Shown piece after piece: positions 35,707 to 48,828 of a stretch of DNA of 64,000 bases; position 1 is the first letter of the stretch, and every line of letters starts with the position of its first letter. A model generated the notes under the pieces. The model was not told the DNA's origin. It ran no database searches and saw only the letters and a program-made list of their open reading frames with translations. The stretch spans positions 248,001 through 312,000 of the forward strand of contig NZ_JAJMOX010000002.1 of the NCBI RefSeq assembly GCF_020991455.1. Reading direction: 5' to 3'. This DNA comes from Flavobacterium sp. JAS (GTDB taxonomy: Bacteria > Bacteroidota > Bacteroidia > Flavobacteriales > Flavobacteriaceae). The translations under genes and the position numbers were made by a program.

Positions 35707-36939
35707 ATGCAAAAGCAATATTTTAAAGGACTGTTTTTTATGCACCTCTTCTTTTTGGGATGTATATTTAATCAGTCATCCCTAATAGCACAAAGCAAAT
35801 CAAACAATGAGAATTGGGTTGGTACATGGGCTTGTGCGCAGATGCAGGTAGAACCAAATAATATGCCTCCTGCCCCGGGTCTTTCAGAAAACACACTTCG
35901 GCAAATTATTAGAGTTTCTATAGGAGGAAAACATATAAGATTGCGTTTTTCTAATATCTTTAGTGATCAGCCAACAGTTTTGAAATCGGTTAGCGTTGCA
36001 AATGTTGTCAATGCGCCAATTATTGATCTAAAAACTCAAAAAACACTTAGCTTTAATGGAAATTCTGAAATAACAATAAATCCGGAGCAAGAAGTATTTT
36101 CGGATGCTTTTGCTTTTGATTTGCAGCCAGGTCAGCTTCTGGCGATTACAATTCATTATGGAGCGACTTCAGTAAAAACATCCGGACATCCGGGCTCACG
36201 TACCACTTCTTACATTCTTCAGGGAGATAATATCCAAAATGAAACTTTTGATGGCGCCATAAAAACAGATCACTGGTATTCGATTATGGGATTAGATGTC
36301 ATTGCCAATAAATCTTCTGCGACAATAGTTTGTTTAGGAAACTCCATTACAGACGGTCGGGGATCTGGCACTAATAAACAAAATCGATGGACAGATATCT
36401 TATCTGCAAGATTATTGGCAAATAAAAAAACACAACATATAGGAGTTTTGAATCTAGGAATTGGAGGAAATTGCGTTGTAAAAGGCGGATTAGGTCCTAC
36501 TGCATTGAATCGTTTTGATAGAGATGCGCTTTCGCAAAAAGGCGTAAAATGGCTTGTAATTCTGGAAGGAATCAATGATATTGGAGGTATTAAAAATCCT
36601 GAAGATGTGCCTGTTAAAGCTCAGGGACTTATTGAAGCTTACAAAGTGATGATCGATAAAGCACATGCAAAAGGAATTAAAGTGTACGGTTGTACTATTT
36701 TACCCTTTGAGAAATCATTTTATGATGCACCACACAAACAAGAAGCCCGTGATATTGTAAATGCATGGATTCGAAACAGTAAAGCCTTTGATGCTGTAAT
36801 TGATTTTGATAAAGCAATGGTTTCAGAAGAAGGTTCAAAAACTATTTTGTCAAACATGCATGATGGTGATTTTTTGCATCCAAACGAAGCAGGTTATCTC
36901 AGAATGGGAGAAGCGATAGATCTCAGTTTATTTAAATAA
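35707..36939 (+). CDS. SGNH/GDSL-type carbohydrate esterase
   Basis: The 410-residue protein has a signal peptide (cleavage near 29, 'SSLIAQ'), an N-terminal beta-sandwich (about 35-200) and an SGNH hydrolase domain. The blocks are 'CLGNSITDG' with nucleophile S213, 'NLGIGGNCV', 'LEGINDIGG' and 'DGDFLHPNEAGY' with D388 and H391. This arrangement is shared with many secreted acetylesterases. Within this locus it most likely removes acetyl groups from xylan. It lies 51 bases after the GH43 gene. Confidence 0.88.
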   Translation: MQKQYFKGLFFMHLFFLGCIFNQSSLIAQSKSNNENWVGTWACAQMQVEPNNMPPAPGLSENTLRQIIRVSIGGKHIRLRFSNIFSDQPTVLKSVSVANVVNAPIIDLKTQKTLSFNGNSEITINPEQEVFSDAFAFDLQPGQLLAITIHYGATSVKTSGHPGSRTTSYILQGDNIQNETFDGAIKTDHWYSIMGLDVIANKSSATIVCLGNSITDGRGSGTNKQNRWTDILSARLLANKKTQHIGVLNLGIGGNCVVKGGLGPTALNRFDRDALSQKGVKWLVILEGINDIGGIKNPEDVPVKAQGLIEAYKVMIDKAHAKGIKVYGCTILPFEKSFYDAPHKQEARDIVNAWIRNSKAFDAVIDFDKAMVSEEGSKTILSNMHDGDFLHPNEAGYLRMGEAIDLSLFK

Positions 36940-36989
36940 TAGTTTCCTTTTTTTAATTGTTTACCTGTTTCAATCCAGATTTTAAATGA

Positions 36990-39740
<2,751 letters not shown>

Positions 39741-39782
39741 AGATTTTAAAATAGTAATTGAATTTCATAATAAATAAAGTTC

Positions 39783-42308
39783 ATGAATACATTTTCAAAA
39801 TATATCCTCACATTTCTTATCGCTTTTAGTTGTACTTTTTTAAAAGCGCAGTCGTTTATTACAACTCAAAAAGGGGACAATGTTGTTGTCCTGAAAGAGA
39901 AATCTTTCCATCTTTCCTTTTTGGTTAGTGACGGAACAGATGCAGGTATTTTACGAGCAATTGGTAATTTACAAACTGATTTTGAGAAAGTAACGGGCGA
40001 GAAACCTGTTGTTTTTAATCAGAAACCAAATTCTTCGGAACCGCTTATTATCATTGGAACAATTGGAACCAATTCTGTAGTTGATGATTTAATAAAAGAA
40101 AATAAAATCGATGGAAAATTGCTCAAAGGCAAAAATGAAAAATTTATTATTCAGAACATAAAAAATCCCTTTAAAGGAGTTGAAGAAGCTATTGTTATTG
40201 CCGGAAGTGACAAACGCGGAACAATTTATGGAATTTACGAATTATCCAAACAAATTGGTGTTTCACCCTGGTATTATTGGGCTGATGTTCCTGTAGAAAA
40301 AAAAGAGAGTATTTATTTTGTAAAAGGAATATACACTGAGGGAGAACCTGCAGTGCAATACAGAGGAATTTTTATCAACGACGAAGCTCCCGCATTAAGC
40401 GGTTGGGCAAAAGCAACATTTGGCGGATTTAACAGTAAATTTTATGAAAAAGTTTTTGAATTACTGCTTCGGCTAAAAGCCAATTATATCTGGCCGGCGA
40501 TGTGGGGAAATGCTTTTTATGATGATGATTCGGCGAGTGGACCTTTGGCGAATGAAATGGGAATTGTAATCGGTACATCACATCACGAACCAATGGCTTT
40601 GGCACAAACAGACTGGCATCGGTATATTAAAAAAAATAACCTCCCTAATGTTTGGGATTATTCTAAGAATAAAACTGTTTTAGATGCATTTTGGAAAGGC
40701 GGAATTGAACGCAGTAAAAATTGGGAAAAAGTCGTAACCGTAGGAATGCGCGGCGACGGCGATGAAGCCATGAGCGAAGGAACCAACATAAGTCTGCTGG
40801 AAAATATCGTAAAAGAACAACGCAAAATTATTGCTGCCGTAACCAAAAAAAAACCTGAAAAAACACCTCAGGTTTGGGCTTTGTATAAAGAAGTGCAGGA
40901 TTATTACGATCAGGGAATGCGTGTTCCTGATGATGTTATTTTATTGTTCTGCGATGACAATTGGGGAAATGTGCGTAAACTTCCGAACCTTTCGAAACCC
41001 TTTCATAAAGGCGGTTACGGAATGTATTATCACTTTGATTATGTTGGAGGACCAAGAAATTCGAAGTGGATTAATATTAGTCCCATGCAAAGAGTTTGGG
41101 AACAGATGAATCTGAGCTACGAACATGGTGTCGATAAAATCTGGATTGTCAATGTGGGAGATCTAAAACCAATGGAATTCCCCATTAGTTTCTTTCTGGA
41201 AATGGCATGGAATCCTAACGAGTTCAATTCGCAGAATCTTTTTGAGTTTACCCAGAAATGGGCAACGGATCAATTTGGAACAAAACACGCCAAAGAGATT
41301 GCGAGATTATTAAATACCTATCCAAAATTCAACCGAAGAGTTACACCCGAAATGCTGGACAGTAAAACCTACAGTCTTGAAAATTACAATGAATTTCAAA
41401 CCGTAGTCAATGATTACAAGAACCTGGCACTTGATGCGTATCGAATTTACAATGATCTTCCCGAACAATACAAAGATGCCTATTTTCAATTGGTTTTATA
41501 TCCTATAGATGCCTGCAGCAATCTTTATGAAATGTATTTTGCACAGGCAAATAACAAAAAACTGGCTTCAGAAAAAAACATTTTAGCCAATGGTTTTGCA
41601 GATCAGGTAAAAAGCAATTTTGCAAGAGATTCCATTCTTCAAAATAAATACAATAATGAAATTTCGGGCGGAAAATGGACTCATATAATGGATCAGATGA
41701 GAATTGGATATAAAGCCTGGCACGATACTCCTAAAAACATTTTACCGGAAATTAGTTATGTGTCAGATAAAGATCAGATCATAAAAAAGGTATTCGCAGA
41801 AAAAGAAGGTTATGTCGCCATCGAAGCAGAGCATTTTTTGAAGTTAAATAACTCAAAGAATATTCATTGGCAGGTAATTCCTGATTTTGGAAAAACAAAA
41901 AGCGGTATCACCACTTTTCCGCAAAATAAATCTCCGGACCAGAATGAGAATATTTATGTTGAATATGAAATTGATTTTGTTTCCACAGGAGAATTTGATG
42001 TGGAACTGCTTTTGGCTCCTACACTTAATTTTAACGGCAACAAGGGACTTCGTTATGAAATTTCTTTTGATGGAGAAAAACCGCAAACCATAAATTTTAA
42101 CGGACAATACCGTGGCGAATTAGGAAAATGGCAGGCAGAACACCTGATACATTCCACTACAAAACTTACGATTTCGAAAGCAGGAAAACATGTCTTACGT
42201 TTGCGTGTTTTAGATCCCGGAATTGTGTTGCAAAAGATTTTGATTAATACAGGAGGATTAAAACCTTCTTATTTAGGACCACCGGAAAGTCAAATGAGTA
42301 CAGAGTAG
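39783..42308 (+). CDS. GH115 xylan alpha-1,2-glucuronidase
   Basis: The 841-residue protein has a signal peptide ending near 'FLKAQ' (22) and the GH115 signature blocks: 'KRGTIYGIYELSKQIGVSPWYYWADVPV', 'EPAVQYRGIFINDEAPALSGW', 'LKANYIWPAMWGNAFYDDD', 'MGIVIGTSHHEPM' and 'VTVGMRGDGDEAM'. A C-terminal beta-rich domain follows from about 670. GH115 enzymes remove (methyl)glucuronic acid from internal xylose units of polymeric or long xylan, which GH67 cannot do, so the two complement each other. The length is normal, and the gene is 42 bases after the esterase gene. Confidence 0.95.
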   Translation: MNTFSKYILTFLIAFSCTFLKAQSFITTQKGDNVVVLKEKSFHLSFLVSDGTDAGILRAIGNLQTDFEKVTGEKPVVFNQKPNSSEPLIIIGTIGTNSVVDDLIKENKIDGKLLKGKNEKFIIQNIKNPFKGVEEAIVIAGSDKRGTIYGIYELSKQIGVSPWYYWADVPVEKKESIYFVKGIYTEGEPAVQYRGIFINDEAPALSGWAKATFGGFNSKFYEKVFELLLRLKANYIWPAMWGNAFYDDDSASGPLANEMGIVIGTSHHEPMALAQTDWHRYIKKNNLPNVWDYSKNKTVLDAFWKGGIERSKNWEKVVTVGMRGDGDEAMSEGTNISLLENIVKEQRKIIAAVTKKKPEKTPQVWALYKEVQDYYDQGMRVPDDVILLFCDDNWGNVRKLPNLSKPFHKGGYGMYYHFDYVGGPRNSKWINISPMQRVWEQMNLSYEHGVDKIWIVNVGDLKPMEFPISFFLEMAWNPNEFNSQNLFEFTQKWATDQFGTKHAKEIARLLNTYPKFNRRVTPEMLDSKTYSLENYNEFQTVVNDYKNLALDAYRIYNDLPEQYKDAYFQLVLYPIDACSNLYEMYFAQANNKKLASEKNILANGFADQVKSNFARDSILQNKYNNEISGGKWTHIMDQMRIGYKAWHDTPKNILPEISYVSDKDQIIKKVFAEKEGYVAIEAEHFLKLNNSKNIHWQVIPDFGKTKSGITTFPQNKSPDQNENIYVEYEIDFVSTGEFDVELLLAPTLNFNGNKGLRYEISFDGEKPQTINFNGQYRGELGKWQAEHLIHSTTKLTISKAGKHVLRLRVLDPGIVLQKILINTGGLKPSYLGPPESQMSTE

Positions 42309-42325
42309 AATCTTAAATAACCATA

Positions 42326-43891
42326 ATGAAAATATACTTAATTAACATATTGCTATTTCTGGGATTTGCATTATCGGCACAGGAAAATAAGGCGCAGAAT
42401 CCAATCATTTTTGCCGATGTTCCGGATATGTCTATCATTCGGGTAAATGATAGTTATTATATGACCAGCACGACAATGCACATGAATCCGGGTGTTCCAA
42501 TTATGAAATCTAAGGATTTAGTCAATTGGAAAATAATCAATTATGCCTATCAAACATTAGAAAATGATAATGAGAAACTAAATCTGGACAATGGAAAAAA
42601 TGATTACGGAAGAGGTTCATGGGCGAGCAGTCTGCGGTATCACAATGGTATTTATTATGTAAGCACTTTTTCGGGCACAACGAACAAAACCTATATTTTT
42701 TCTACAAAAGATATTGAAAAAGGGGACTGGAAAAAGACCGTTTTAAACAATTCGTATCACGATCATTCTATCTTTTTTGATGATGACGGAAAAGCTTATA
42801 TGGTTTGGGGAGCAGGAAAACTACAGATTGTAGAGTTAAAAGCAGATTTATCAGATGTAAAAGAAGAAACAAAAAGAGTTTTAATAGAAAATGCGAGCGC
42901 TCCTGCCGGAAACAATATCATGCTGCAGTCAGAAGGTTCACAGCTTTTTAAAATTAAAGGAAAATATTATCTGTTTAATATCCTCTGGCCAAAAGACGGA
43001 ATGCGTACTGTAATTATACACAGAGCCGATAAAATTTCGGGCCCGTGGGAAGGAAAAATTGGGTTGCAGGATTTGGGCGTGGCACAAGGAGGATTAATTG
43101 ACATGCTAGATGGAAAATGGTTTTCGTATCTGTTCAGGGATTTTGGTGGCGTAGGACGAATCCCTTATTTAATTCCGGTTAAATGGGAAAATGACTGGCC
43201 AATATTAGGCGAAAATGGTAAAGTAACCGAATATCTGGATTTACCGCAAAGCAAAGGTATAATCCCGGGAATTGTAAACTCAGATGATTTTAATCGGAAG
43301 AAAAACGACAGAGATTTGCCTTTAGTCTGGCAATGGAATCATAATCCTGATAATTCGCTTTGGTCTTTAAAAGAAAGAAAAGGCTATTTGAGATTAAAAA
43401 CAGGAAGAATAGACAGTAGTTTTCTTCAGGCGAAAAATACTTTAACACAAAGAACCTTTGGCCCTGAAAGTACAGGAACTATCCTAATTGACGTATCTAA
43501 AATGAAAGAAGGCGATTTTGCAGGACTTTCGTTATTACAAAAACAGTATGGACTTGTAGGCGTAAAAGCGGAAAGGGATTCGAAAAAAATTGTAATGATT
43601 GAAGCTCTTAAGGATATTCCAACAGAAATAGAAAGTATTCCTTTAATGCAGGATAAAGTGTATTTCAAGGCAGAATGCAATTTTAAAGACAAAGCCGATA
43701 CTGGAAGATTTTTTTACAGCCTTGATGGTAAAAAATGGAATAAAATAGGAAACGCAATACAACTACCGTATACGCTTCCCCATTTTATGGGGTATCGATT
43801 TGGCTTGTTTAATTATGCAACAAAAAATGTGGGAGGTTTTGTTGATTTCGATTATTTGCATATTGAGGATCAAATTTCAAAAAATAATTAG
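42326..43891 (+). CDS. Secreted GH43 (subfamily 12-like) arabinofuranosidase
   Basis: The 521-residue protein has a signal peptide ('INILLFLGFALSAQ'), a GH43 propeller and a C-terminal beta-sandwich from about 320. The candidate triad is D34 ('FADVPDMSIIR'), D146 ('YHDHSIFFDDDG') and E203 ('QSEGSQLFK'). The 'ADVPDxSIIR' and 'MTSTTMHMNPGVP' blocks are typical of GH43_12 arabinofuranosidases acting on arabinoxylan. It overlaps no neighbour and lies 17 bases after GH115 and 52 before GH3. Confidence 0.92.
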   Translation: MKIYLINILLFLGFALSAQENKAQNPIIFADVPDMSIIRVNDSYYMTSTTMHMNPGVPIMKSKDLVNWKIINYAYQTLENDNEKLNLDNGKNDYGRGSWASSLRYHNGIYYVSTFSGTTNKTYIFSTKDIEKGDWKKTVLNNSYHDHSIFFDDDGKAYMVWGAGKLQIVELKADLSDVKEETKRVLIENASAPAGNNIMLQSEGSQLFKIKGKYYLFNILWPKDGMRTVIIHRADKISGPWEGKIGLQDLGVAQGGLIDMLDGKWFSYLFRDFGGVGRIPYLIPVKWENDWPILGENGKVTEYLDLPQSKGIIPGIVNSDDFNRKKNDRDLPLVWQWNHNPDNSLWSLKERKGYLRLKTGRIDSSFLQAKNTLTQRTFGPESTGTILIDVSKMKEGDFAGLSLLQKQYGLVGVKAERDSKKIVMIEALKDIPTEIESIPLMQDKVYFKAECNFKDKADTGRFFYSLDGKKWNKIGNAIQLPYTLPHFMGYRFGLFNYATKNVGGFVDFDYLHIEDQISKNN

Positions 43892-43943
43892 TTTACGATT
43901 TTATCGTTGCAAAATATTCATCATATATCAATTCAGAAAAATC

Positions 43944-46538
43944 ATGAAAAATAGTTATCTGTTTATAATAAGTTTAATTACTATATGGAGTGTAAACGCA
44001 CAGCAATATCGTTTTAAAGATGCATCTCTGAGTTCAAAAGAACGTGCTGAAGATTTAATTTCACGATTAACGCTTGAAGAAAAAGCAGCATTAATGTGTG
44101 ACCAAAGTGATCCGATACCCAGACTTGGAATTAAGAAATTCAATTGGTGGAGTGAAGCTTTGCATGGTTATGCCAACAATGATAATGTTACTGTTTTTCC
44201 TGAACCCATAGGCATGGCAGCATCATTTGACGATCAGTTGTTATACACTGTTTTTAATGCCGTTTCTGATGAAGCCCGCGCTAAATACAATCAATGGATT
44301 AAAAATGGTAATGAAAACAAGCGATTTTTGAGTCTTTCGGTCTGGACACCTAACGTCAATATTTTCAGAGATCCGCGTTGGGGACGAGGTCAGGAAACGT
44401 ATGGAGAAGATCCTTACCTGACTTCCAGAATGGGAATCTCAGTTGTTAAAGGACTTCAAGGTCCTGCTGATGCTAAATACCGCAAACTTTTAGCCTGTGC
44501 CAAACATTTTGCCGTTCATTCGGGACCGGAATGGAGCAGACACGAATTGAATTTGAACAATGTAGATCCCCGTGAATTATACGAAACCTACCTGCCGGCC
44601 TTTAAAGCATTAGTGCAGGATGCTGATGTGCGTCAGGTTATGTGTGCTTATCAGCGATTGGATGATGAACCTTGCTGCAGTAATACGAGATTATTACAAC
44701 GTATTTTGCGTGAGGAGTGGGGGTATAAATATATGGTGGTTTCAGATTGTGGAGCCGTTACAGATTTTTATACCACACATAAAGTTTCGTCAGATGCAAC
44801 ACATGCAGCATCAAAAGCCGTCCTTGCAGGAACCGATGTGGAATGTGTCTGGGAAAAATATCCTTTTAAAAATTTACCCCAAGCCGTTGAGAAAGACCTG
44901 ATAAAAGAAGCCGATATTAATAAAAGCCTGCTCCGTGTTTTAACCGGACGTTTTGATTTAGGCGAAATGGATGACGACGCCATTGTGCCTTGGGCTCAAA
45001 TTCCGGCATCGGTGCTTAATAGTAAGGAACATCAGCAATTAGCACTCGAAATGGCTCAAAAGTCTATGACGCTTTTGCAAAATAAAAACAACATTCTTCC
45101 TTTAAATAAAAACATAAACAAGGTCGCAGTTATAGGTCCAAATGCAGATAATGAACCAATGTTATGGGGAAATTATAACGGAACACCGGTTAAAACAATT
45201 ACCATAAAAAGCGGTATACAATCAAAAATTGCCGAAAATAAAATGGTTTATGACAAAGCCTGCGATTTGGTCGAAGATAAAGTAAATCAAAGTTATTTTG
45301 ACCAGATTTCATTTGAAGGCAAAAAAGGAATGAAAGCCACGTATTGGAATAATCCAAACAGAGAAGGGAATAGTGTTGTAACGCAGCAAATTTTAAATCC
45401 GATAAAGATGACTACTGCCGGACAGCACGAATTTGCTTCGGGAGTGAAACTGGAAGGATTTTCGGCAAAATATGAAACTGAATTTCTGGCGAAAGAAAAC
45501 GACAGTCTTGTTTTTAAAACCGGAGCCACAGGAGCTTTTGAATTATTAGTTAACGGAAAATCCATAGCAAAATATACCAACTGGCGCACTGTTCCGGGAA
45601 AAATTGCTTTTGCAGTTGAGGCTGGTAAAAAATATCAAATTGAAATCCTCTATGCACAGTCAAACAATTGGCAGGCCAATCTTGAATTCGATTTTGGAAA
45701 AGAACACGATATAAATTTCGGAGCATTAATTCAAAAATTAAAAGGCATCGATACTGTCGTTTTCGTTGGCGGACTTTCGACACTTCTTGAAGGAGAAGAA
45801 ATGCCGGTTTCTTTTCCAGGTTTTAAAGGCGGCGACAGAACCAATATTGAACTTCCTACCGTTCAGAGAAAATGTTTGCAGGAACTGAAAGCAGCAGGAA
45901 AAAAAGTAGTTTTTGTAAACTGCTCCGGTTCTGCAATTGCGTTAACGCCAGAAACAGCAAGTTGTGATGCCATTTTGCAAGCGTGGTATCCGGGAGAATC
46001 CGGAGGTCAGGCTGTCGCCGATGTTCTTTTTGGAGATTACAATCCTGGGGGAAAATTGCCGGTTTCATTTTATAAAAACTCAGACATCTTAGGAGATTTT
46101 GAAGATTATTCGATGAAAGGGCGTACATATAGATATACAACCAATGTTTTGTTTTCGTTTGGTTTTGGTTTAAGCTATTCTAAATTCCAAATTGGTACAG
46201 CAAATCTGAGTAAGACGAAGATAAAATCGAATGAAAATACACAACTAAATTTTCTAATAAAGAACATCAGCAATCGAGAAGGAACAGAGATCGTGCAGGT
46301 ATATGTTCGAAAAGTTAATGATAAAGATGGTCCTTTAAAATCATTGAAAGCTTTTAAACGAATCAATTTAAAAGCGGGCGAAAAGCAGGATGTAACTATT
46401 GATTTACCTGCCGCTTCATTTGAATTTTACGATGCCAGTAGAAGAGGAATAAATATAACTTCGGGTGAATATGAAGTGTATTACGGTACCAGTTCAGATG
46501 CAAAAGATTTAAAAATGACGAAGGTATTTGTGCAATAA
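43944..46538 (+). CDS. GH3 beta-xylosidase with PA14 insertion
   Basis: The start is set at ATG 43944, which gives a signal peptide ('LFIISLITIWSVNAQ') and 864 residues; an earlier in-frame ATG lies inside the GH43 gene. The N-terminal GH3 barrel shows 'FNWWSEALHGYA', 'DPRWGRGQETYGEDP' and nucleophile D268 in 'MVVSDCGAV'. A PA14 domain is inserted at about 455-590, the alpha/beta sandwich follows ('WYPGESGGQAVADVLFGDYNPGGKLPVSF' split), and a fibronectin-III-like end. PA14-bearing GH3 enzymes include xylosidases, and the context supports release of xylose from xylo-oligosaccharides. Confidence 0.94.
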   Translation: MKNSYLFIISLITIWSVNAQQYRFKDASLSSKERAEDLISRLTLEEKAALMCDQSDPIPRLGIKKFNWWSEALHGYANNDNVTVFPEPIGMAASFDDQLLYTVFNAVSDEARAKYNQWIKNGNENKRFLSLSVWTPNVNIFRDPRWGRGQETYGEDPYLTSRMGISVVKGLQGPADAKYRKLLACAKHFAVHSGPEWSRHELNLNNVDPRELYETYLPAFKALVQDADVRQVMCAYQRLDDEPCCSNTRLLQRILREEWGYKYMVVSDCGAVTDFYTTHKVSSDATHAASKAVLAGTDVECVWEKYPFKNLPQAVEKDLIKEADINKSLLRVLTGRFDLGEMDDDAIVPWAQIPASVLNSKEHQQLALEMAQKSMTLLQNKNNILPLNKNINKVAVIGPNADNEPMLWGNYNGTPVKTITIKSGIQSKIAENKMVYDKACDLVEDKVNQSYFDQISFEGKKGMKATYWNNPNREGNSVVTQQILNPIKMTTAGQHEFASGVKLEGFSAKYETEFLAKENDSLVFKTGATGAFELLVNGKSIAKYTNWRTVPGKIAFAVEAGKKYQIEILYAQSNNWQANLEFDFGKEHDINFGALIQKLKGIDTVVFVGGLSTLLEGEEMPVSFPGFKGGDRTNIELPTVQRKCLQELKAAGKKVVFVNCSGSAIALTPETASCDAILQAWYPGESGGQAVADVLFGDYNPGGKLPVSFYKNSDILGDFEDYSMKGRTYRYTTNVLFSFGFGLSYSKFQIGTANLSKTKIKSNENTQLNFLIKNISNREGTEIVQVYVRKVNDKDGPLKSLKAFKRINLKAGEKQDVTIDLPAASFEFYDASRRGINITSGEYEVYYGTSSDAKDLKMTKVFVQ

Positions 46539-46575
46539 TTTTTATGACAGTCCGCTAAGGATACCAAGTATGTTT

Positions 46576-46688
46576 TTTTGCCACAAATTACACGAATTTT
46601 TATTTTGAAACTACTTCATAGATTTACATAGATTTTTTAATCTGTACAATCAAATAATTCGGGGTAATTCGAGAAATTAGTGGCAAAC
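46576..46688 (+). repeat. Imperfect inverted repeat, flavobacterial intergenic type
   Basis: TTTTGCCACAAATTACACGAAT on the left and ATTCGAGAAATTAGTGGCAAA on the right pair at about 17 of 21 positions across an 80-base loop. The rest of the 285-base gap between GH3 and GH97 contains related AT-rich fragments ('CATAGATTT' repeats) and no gene. Confidence 0.5.
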
Positions 46689-46823
46689 CTTTTTATCATA
46701 GATTTTCATTGGTATTATTTAAGAAATCTGTGACTAGTTTTTTGCTTGGTATTAGCCACGGATAGTCATGATAATTATTTCATCTTTTACAAATAAAAAC
46801 AAACCAATTAACCTAAGTCTGTT

Positions 46824-48770
46824 ATGAATTTTAAATATATAATATGTTTATGTCTGTTTAGTTTTTTTAAACTTAATGCACAATCAATTGTAAATAGTCC
46901 TGATGGAAAACTTAAAGTTTCTGTTTCGATTTCAGGCGGAATGCCTTTCTACAGTATTTCATACAATGAAAAAAAGTTTCTGGAAAATTCTCCGCTTGGT
47001 TTAAAAACCAATGCAGGGGATTTTACAACAGGATTAAATTTAAAACCTGATGTGGCTCAAAATAAAATTGAGGAACAATATGAGCTTCCTAATATCAAGC
47101 AGCGCAATGTGCATTATAAGGCTAATGAAGCCGTGTTTTCTTTTATCAAAGAAAATAAACCTGCTATTGATGTAGTATTTTGGGTGAGTAATAACAATGT
47201 CGCTTTTAAATATAAAATACATCCACAAAACGAAACCCGCTCCTGTGTAGTACAGGAAGAAGCATCTGGTTTTATTCTGCCGGAGGGAACAACTACATTT
47301 CTTTGTCCGCAAAGCAAGCCAATGACGGGATTTGCCAGAACTGCCCCAAGTTATGAAACATCCTATACATTAGATGGTTCAATGAGCAAAAATGGTATGG
47401 GAGAAGGCTATACATTTCCGTGTCTTTTTAAAGTAAATAATAATGTCTGGGTTTTAATATCAGAGACAGGCGTAGATGGTAATTATTGTGGCAGCAGACT
47501 GATTGGTCATGAAAAAGGATTATATACGATTGGTTTTCCAATGGCGGGAGAAAATAATGGAAACGGAACAACCGCTCCCGGAATATCGCTTCCCGGCGAA
47601 ACGCCATGGCGAACTATTACAGTAGGCGAAACACTGGCTCCGGTTGTAGCAACCACAATTCCGTTTGATTTGGTTAAACCAAAATTCAAAGCTTCACAAG
47701 AATATAAATATACCAAAGGTTCCTGGAGCTGGATTATAAAAATGGACAACAACACTACTTTTCCGGTACAAAAACAATACATCGATTTTAGTGCTGCAAT
47801 GGGATATGAAACCATTTTGGTTGATGCACTTTGGGATACACAAATAGGCAAAGATAAAATTGGAGAACTGGCTGAATATGGTGCTGGAAAAGGCGTTGGA
47901 TTGTATTTGTGGTACAACTCTAATGGCTATTGGAATGATGCGCCTCAGGGCCCAAGAGGAATGATGGACAATTCAACAATTCGTCGTCAGGAAATGGCGT
48001 GGATGAAAAGCATTGGTGTAAAAGGAATAAAAGTAGATTTTTTTGGCGGAGACAAACAAGTCACCATGAAGTTGTATGAAGATATCCTGAGAGATGCGAA
48101 TGATTTTGGGTTAATGGTTATTTTTCACGGTTGTACATTACCAAGAGGATGGGAACGTATGTATCCAAATTTTGCCGCTAGTGAGGCTGTTTTGGCAAGC
48201 GAAAATATGCATTTTGGTCAAGGAAGCTGTGACAACGAAGCCACTAATGCCGCGACACATACTTTTATTAGAAACGCGGTAGGAAGTATGGATTTTGGCG
48301 GAAGCGCCTTGAATAAATTTTATAATAGTGATAATATTCCCAATAAAGGTTCAAAACGAATGACCTCTGATGTTTTTGCTTTAGCGACAGCGGTACTTTT
48401 TCAAAGCGGTGTACAGCATTTTGCATTGGCACCCAATAATTTAACCGATGCTCCGGCATGGGCGATCGATTTTATGAAAAAAGTTCCAACTACCTGGGAT
48501 GAAGTTCGGTTTTTAGAAGGTTATCCGGGTAAATACGCAGTAATTGCCCGTCGAAAAGGAACAAAGTGGTATATAGCAGGCGTGAATGCACAAAAAGAAA
48601 CACTGAAAATTAAAACGAAATTGTCAATGATTGCTTCAGGAACTGCAGTAAAATGTTACTCTGATGATGAACATTTAAACGGAAAAACAGAAACAATAAA
48701 ACTTAAAAATAATCAGGAAATTGAGATTAAAATTCCCTGCAACGGCGGAATAGTTTTATTGAATGAATAG
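46824..48770 (+). CDS. GH97 enzyme, retaining alpha-galactosidase-like
   Basis: The 648-residue protein has a signal peptide ('CLFSFFKLNAQ'), the N-terminal GH97 beta-sandwich (about 20-280), a barrel (about 285-560) and a C-terminal beta-domain. The barrel has 'KGIKVDFFGGDKQ' with D405 placed as the nucleophile. GH97 splits into inverting glucosidases, which use two Glu bases, and retaining galactosidases, which use an Asp at this point; the Asp favours alpha-galactosidase. Galactose caps occur on complex glucuronoarabinoxylans, so the enzyme fits the locus. Confidence 0.9.
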   Translation: MNFKYIICLCLFSFFKLNAQSIVNSPDGKLKVSVSISGGMPFYSISYNEKKFLENSPLGLKTNAGDFTTGLNLKPDVAQNKIEEQYELPNIKQRNVHYKANEAVFSFIKENKPAIDVVFWVSNNNVAFKYKIHPQNETRSCVVQEEASGFILPEGTTTFLCPQSKPMTGFARTAPSYETSYTLDGSMSKNGMGEGYTFPCLFKVNNNVWVLISETGVDGNYCGSRLIGHEKGLYTIGFPMAGENNGNGTTAPGISLPGETPWRTITVGETLAPVVATTIPFDLVKPKFKASQEYKYTKGSWSWIIKMDNNTTFPVQKQYIDFSAAMGYETILVDALWDTQIGKDKIGELAEYGAGKGVGLYLWYNSNGYWNDAPQGPRGMMDNSTIRRQEMAWMKSIGVKGIKVDFFGGDKQVTMKLYEDILRDANDFGLMVIFHGCTLPRGWERMYPNFAASEAVLASENMHFGQGSCDNEATNAATHTFIRNAVGSMDFGGSALNKFYNSDNIPNKGSKRMTSDVFALATAVLFQSGVQHFALAPNNLTDAPAWAIDFMKKVPTTWDEVRFLEGYPGKYAVIARRKGTKWYIAGVNAQKETLKIKTKLSMIASGTAVKCYSDDEHLNGKTETIKLKNNQEIEIKIPCNGGIVLLNE

Positions 48771-48828
48771 CAAAATAAGTTTCGATTAAAAGAGCATATA
48801 TTTATTTTAATTTACTAACCATTGTAGA

